Shown piece after piece: positions 60,135 through 64,000 of a stretch of DNA of 64,000 bases; within the stretch, counting starts at the first letter, position 1; every line of letters begins with the position of its first letter. The stretch is taken from contig JADNYJ010000031.1 of NCBI GenBank assembly GCA_015501075.1, positions 62,001-126,000 of the forward strand. The letters run 5' to 3'. The stretch comes from Gymnopilus junonius. Its lineage: Eukaryota > Basidiomycota > Agaricomycetes > Agaricales > Galerinaceae. The notes under the pieces are model-generated. The model saw nothing but the letters and a program-made list of their open reading frames with translations, did no database searches and was not told where the DNA came from. A program made the translations under genes and the position numbers.

Positions 60135-62618
60135 TCACCTATCGCCTCTTCCTCCCGCCACTGGCAACGCTGCGAGTGCTCTTTTTGGCTTGGAAGAAGT
60201 AGCCACTTGAGGTTCAGGTAATTCTCCACTATGATGAGAACTCGTAGCGACCAACCTCGACGACCTCCTCCTCGTCTGCACACCACTCTCAAAGTCATCT
60301 ACCATTTCCACGGAAGCAGATGAGCGCGACTTCCGCACCAGTCTTTTGCTCGTTGTCGTGGTAGGAAGAGGTGAAGGAGCACGCAGAGGAGCAACTTGTT
60401 CCTCTTCTTCTTCTTCATCGTCGTCGTCCATTAGCGAGCCGGGTATACTCATGCTGAAATCCTTTTTTTTAATTTGACGAGCCTTCTTAGCTGGGGGCTT
60501 GGAAGAGATGGCGGTTGTAGTGGCAAGCTGGGCCTGGTGCGTTGATCTTGTGGCACGCAACGTATTCCTGGAAACTAGTTTCCTCTTCGAAGTATCTTCT
60601 TCATGGTCCTCATCCATCGCTGCCTCGTCATCCTCGCTCTCCATGAACGAACCAGGGGGGTTCTTCTGCTTCTGGTCTCCTTTCATAAACGATGTCGATG
60701 CTAAAGGCTGAGGCTCACAACGGTCCTTCCCCGCGAACACCGAATGCTGTAAGACGTTGTCCTCATCAAATTCTTCAGTCATCCCACTCTTCCTAGCCGA
60801 TTTTCTGGGCTTCTCAAAACTAGAATCAACCTGTTCGGATTCCATCTCCACATCGGCATCGGTGAGATGCGCAGATGCGTCAGGGCGTTCCGGGCTGTGG
60901 TTAGTGTCATCTTCAAAAGCTCGTTTTACCCCATTCGTTCTATTGGTTGACGGAGGAGGCTTGTAGAAAGCATTTTGCTGTTGACTTGCCGAAACAAACA
61001 CGTGCCCGTGACTATTCGTGCTTGCAGAGGGAAACTTCATACCGCTGACTGGGGAGGCGATCGCTGGGCCACTTCCCAACGCCATACGGCTGCCAACGCC
61101 ACTCAGAGACGACCGTGGCTTCGATCCACTCAGTACAGAGGACGTCAAAGGGAAACTCTTCCTTGGGGTGGAACCACTGCCGTTGGCCATCCCACCGAAA
61201 TTGACTGGTAGCAAAGGAGGCGCGCCGCCCTGTGTGGAAGTCGATGCATGGAAAGCAGACCCAAAGGCAGACATGATGCTCACTGGAACCCGAACATCGC
61301 GCAAAGGTGTTGCTGTCGACTTGTTCGCCAACGTTTCTGGTACTTGTACTTCCTCCCATGACTGAGATAGGTCCTGTGGCTCCATTGCAGCAGTTCTGCG
61401 AGTCTCCGGAGTGGCTGGTTTTGGTGTTAGAGGCGCTTTCTGAGGTACCATTGGATCGAGTTCGAGGTCAAGAAGAGAACGCTCGACAACTGGGAGGGAT
61501 AGGTATACTTCGTTGACCATTTGCGATCGATCTTTGGTGAGCTTAAGGTGTTTGGGTGGCGTAACGGTGGTGAATTGACGGTCAAGCTTGATGGCTTCCG
61601 AGTAACGACCAGCTTGGATGAGACGGACACATATCAAATCTTGCAAGACTGCAACCTCCGAGAATTTCAGGGACTGAGGTGGCTTTTGGACAAACAAGTT
61701 GAGAAGGTTTTCTTCGTATTTTGACAGTGGTAAGGAGAGCAGCTGTTTGAGAGCAGCTGGGCGAGGTCGTGCTGTAATATCATTTATTAGAAACAGCAGA
61801 CACGGAATAGTCATGAATATTCTTACGCGTAACTGACCACTCAAGAATTCGTTGGAACAAACGAGGACGCATTTCATCCGTTTCGTTAAAGGTCCGCGAA
61901 TACTGCCAAACATCCAAAGTACTCAGGTCGGCTAATGCTTGAGCGTAGCACTCAATGTCGAGTGGTTCGACTAGCCGTGGTTTCGCTGTTTGGACGTATC
62001 TTCGTACAAGCGCTGAGCCGTCTGGTGCGAGTGAAACAGCACGAAGAATTTTGGTGACATTATCCCTATTTAATCTCAAGTCCGACAGGATTGCAACAGC
62101 TCGCTATTAGATGAAATTAGACTTGAGGTCATGCGGATTGGGAAAAGAGGTGAGTAAGACGTACTGGAACATTGATTCCCGTATCAAGATGCCAATACGC
62201 GTCTGCTAGTGCAGCGAATTGAGGAGGTATGGACCGCTGTTGCTGGAAATGGCGTTCCCTGCCGTCCTGATGCCACTTCAGCAGAAAATAGACTAGGCAA
62301 TCCTTCTTCAGTGTGTCATAGCTCGACGATTCGATGGCTTCTAGCAACTCTCTGAGCCTTGCTTCATCTACAGGAGGGTAAAGGGAATATATTTCCTCGA
62401 TGCCTCCGGACTTGAGAAGGATATCGAATAGTAATATATCGTTCATGTCCGCCCGTCGAAGGCGTATTTGTTCAGGACACGGATCCTGCCATGGAAAGTT
62501 ATTTGAAACATCGAAGAAATTGATGAATGGTGAATAGCGCGTCGGCTGCACTGCATCCTGTGTCGTAATTTCAGCGATATGAATGGATGCAAGACGAACA
62601 GCGACTTACGACGTCCAT
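60135..62618 (-). CDS. ELYS-like nucleoporin, 771 aa
   Basis: Four exons, 62618..62610 (9 nt), 62557..62165, 62103..61827 and 61771..60135, have closed phases. The first about 300 residues form the ELYS-like helical domain: FPWQDPCPEQIRLRRADMND, LFDILLKSGGIEEIYSLYPP, YFLLKWHQDGRERHFQQQ, LADAYWHLDTGINV, ALADLSTLDVWQYSRT and FQRILEWSVT. The rest is disordered and acidic, with basic clusters (KKARQIKKKDFSM; RLVRKSRSSA; TRRRSSRLV) and a terminal GGRGDR, resembling chromatin-binding or nuclear-localising tails. ELYS proteins sit in the Y-complex of the nuclear pore and, in animals, seed pore assembly on chromatin (established); a fungal role is inferred. Acidic DDDDEEEEEE is near residue 650. No lesion. 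Confidence 0.88.
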
Positions 62619-63396
62619 GGTCCCAACGAGAACAACGTCAACTTTCAACAAAAGCCATGAGCCACACATTATGTAATCAGAACGAGAGCACTAACTCCCA
62701 CGCCCTCATCCTCTAACAATGACATACTTCAAACATACTTAGTAAACACGGTCGACACTCGACTCCCTGCCATCGTCTGGGCTTTGGACTCAAACAGCAT
62801 GCCAGATGCAGGTGATTCAGCCCATCTTCGAGTAAGAACCTGGGAGCGTGTTGTCTTCGCAAACGTCTGGTGCGCTCTTACCTACTCACATTTAAATTTC
62901 CAGGACATCTGCTTCCGAAATACATAATCATGCGCCAGAAAAAGTGCTGACCCCTTCTCGATACAATTAGCAATATATATGACTGATCTCGTCCACCTCC
63001 GGCGACCTCGATGACAGATGTGCTCAACCTGTCTCTATTTTTAGCGTCGATGACAAAATTTCAATATAGGTAGCCGCGTGGCACAATCCTGATTTTTAAC
63101 GGTTACGCGAAACCGCCTACGCGCGTCCTACACTGAGCCCATCCATCAAGACTTCAGAGCTTCGGCCTTTATATGGTCCTGCATGTGAGTAAGCTAATTT
63201 ACGCACTGTCTTATCAGCATCGTTGAAAAAAAAAAACCCTCCATGAAAGATGACGCAAGCATGTCTTTCTACCCGGAACGCCTCTGCAATATAAAAGGGA
63301 GAGTGATTAGACTCAAAGGGCCTTCAAGTCGTATCCCAACATTTATTCACCGTTCAACTGCACCTTTCCTCTCTCTCTCCTTCTAACTGTCTACCG
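62619..63396. promoter_or_regulatory. Divergent intergenic, ELYS-like / Old Yellow Enzyme
   Basis: The 778 bp hold both promoters. A good TATA box, AATATAAAAGG, lies at about 63287-63297, roughly 100 nt before the Old Yellow Enzyme start. The leader just before 63397 is pyrimidine-rich. Confidence 0.6.
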
Positions 63397-64000
63397 ATGC
63401 CTTTCAAGGCTCTCTTTAAGCCCCTCCAACTGTGCGACATTACCTTGCGAAACCGCATAGGAATGTCCGCCCTTACAAGAGACCGAGCCGAGGACACTTA
63501 TCCTACCGAACTCATGAAGGAATATTACGTTCAGCGCGCTGTTGGTAGGGCAGGCCTGATTGTTACAGAGGGAATACTGGTTTCTCGTCACGGGTATGCT
63601 ACATTTCGAACTTCTTTCGATGAAAACATAGTGAATACGCGCTACAGTATACCTTGGCTGCATGTTCCTGGAATATGGGATGACAAGCATGTCGCTGGCT
63701 GGAAGGCCATTACAGAGGCTGTCCATGCAGTCGGTGGTAAGATCTATGCACAGGTCAGTGCACGTCACAGTAGTTACTTTGCGATGTTCAAAACGGTCTG
63801 ATATATTCCATAACGCAGCTAGCTCATGGTAAACACGATGACATGCCAGTTGACTGGACCTCATGAAAATATTTAATATCTAGTGGGCCGGCTGTCACAT
63901 CCAGAGGATCCACAGCAAAAATTATCAGGACTGGTGAACACTATTTTTCTCTCTTGAGTCATGATTTCTATGCTGATTTACATACATTTTAGCCTGTATA
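63397..64000 (+). CDS. Old Yellow Enzyme family NADH:flavin oxidoreductase, 5' part
   Basis: Exons 63397..63753, 63819..63828 (10 nt), 63884..63933 and 63993 onward are cut by the window edge. The product begins MPFKALFKPLQLCDITLRNR. It has IGMSALTRDRAEDTYPTELM, typical of the FMN-binding start of the TIM barrel, then YYVQRAVGRAGLIVTEGILV and GWKAITEAVHAVGGKIYAQ. The next pieces give LAHVGRLSHPEDPQQ and a fourth exon beginning PVY, the expected order. The family reduces alpha,beta-unsaturated carbonyls with NAD(P)H and FMN (established); the physiological substrate is unknown. The C-terminal two thirds lie outside the window. The TATA box and pyrimidine leader upstream suggest strong or inducible transcription (inference). 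Confidence 0.93.

Overview
The window is nuclear DNA of a filamentous basidiomycete, most likely an Agaricomycete. Genes lie on both strands with short exons split by introns of about 50-65 nt, mostly GT-AG. Several families are ones I associate with mushroom genomes: DUF6534-type seven-helix proteins, a DUF6535 protein, a mushroom-type BTB protein and a short Ran1-like kinase. No rRNA, tRNA, CRISPR array or bacterial-style operon was recognised.

Layout. 0-8 kb: a Ran1/Pat1-like kinase cut by the left edge (-), a triose-phosphate-transporter-type sugar transporter with very long polypyrimidine introns (-), LSM8 (+) and a small hydrophilic protein (-). 8.6-13 kb: two DUF6534-type genes tail to tail. 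14.7-16 kb: an RmlD/MAT2B-like reductase (-). 16.2-18.7 kb: a decayed gene running into an intact alpha-arrestin-like gene. 20.8-24.2 kb: VPS16 (+). 25.8-28.3 kb: a BTB gene with a 1.25 kb repeat-filled intron. 29.1-33.8 kb: NAA10 (+) and an SPX-EXS (SYG1/XPR1) gene (-), convergent. 34.1-36.1 kb: a DUF6535 pseudogene carrying a MITE. 36.9-46.3 kb: a HAD hydrolase, one copy of an unknown family, spermidine synthase and a giant Ser/Pro-rich protein, all on minus. 48-49.4 kb: a second copy of the unknown family (+). 49.4-55.7 kb: gene-poor, with one small membrane protein and decayed fragments. 55.8-57.3 kb: a Fus3/Kss1-type MAP kinase (-). 60.1-62.6 kb: an ELYS-like nucleoporin (-). 63.4 kb to the right edge: an Old Yellow Enzyme (+).

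These are mostly unrelated housekeeping genes (U6 snRNP, HOPS/CORVET, N-terminal acetylation, polyamines, phosphate/SPX, nuclear pore, MAPK signalling) mixed with lineage-specific families. I found no biosynthetic cluster or defence island. The most notable signals are: (i) many apparent single-base deletions between 26 and 36 kb in genes whose protein sequence is otherwise well conserved; (ii) a TA-flanked 150 bp MITE whose conceptual removal restores the reading frame of its host pseudogene; (iii) a long BTB-gene intron filled with short palindromic repeats; (iv) two diverged copies of an unrecognised family 9 kb apart in opposite orientation.

Exon boundaries were read by eye from splice consensus, codon phase and remembered family patterns. 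No alignment or search was run.
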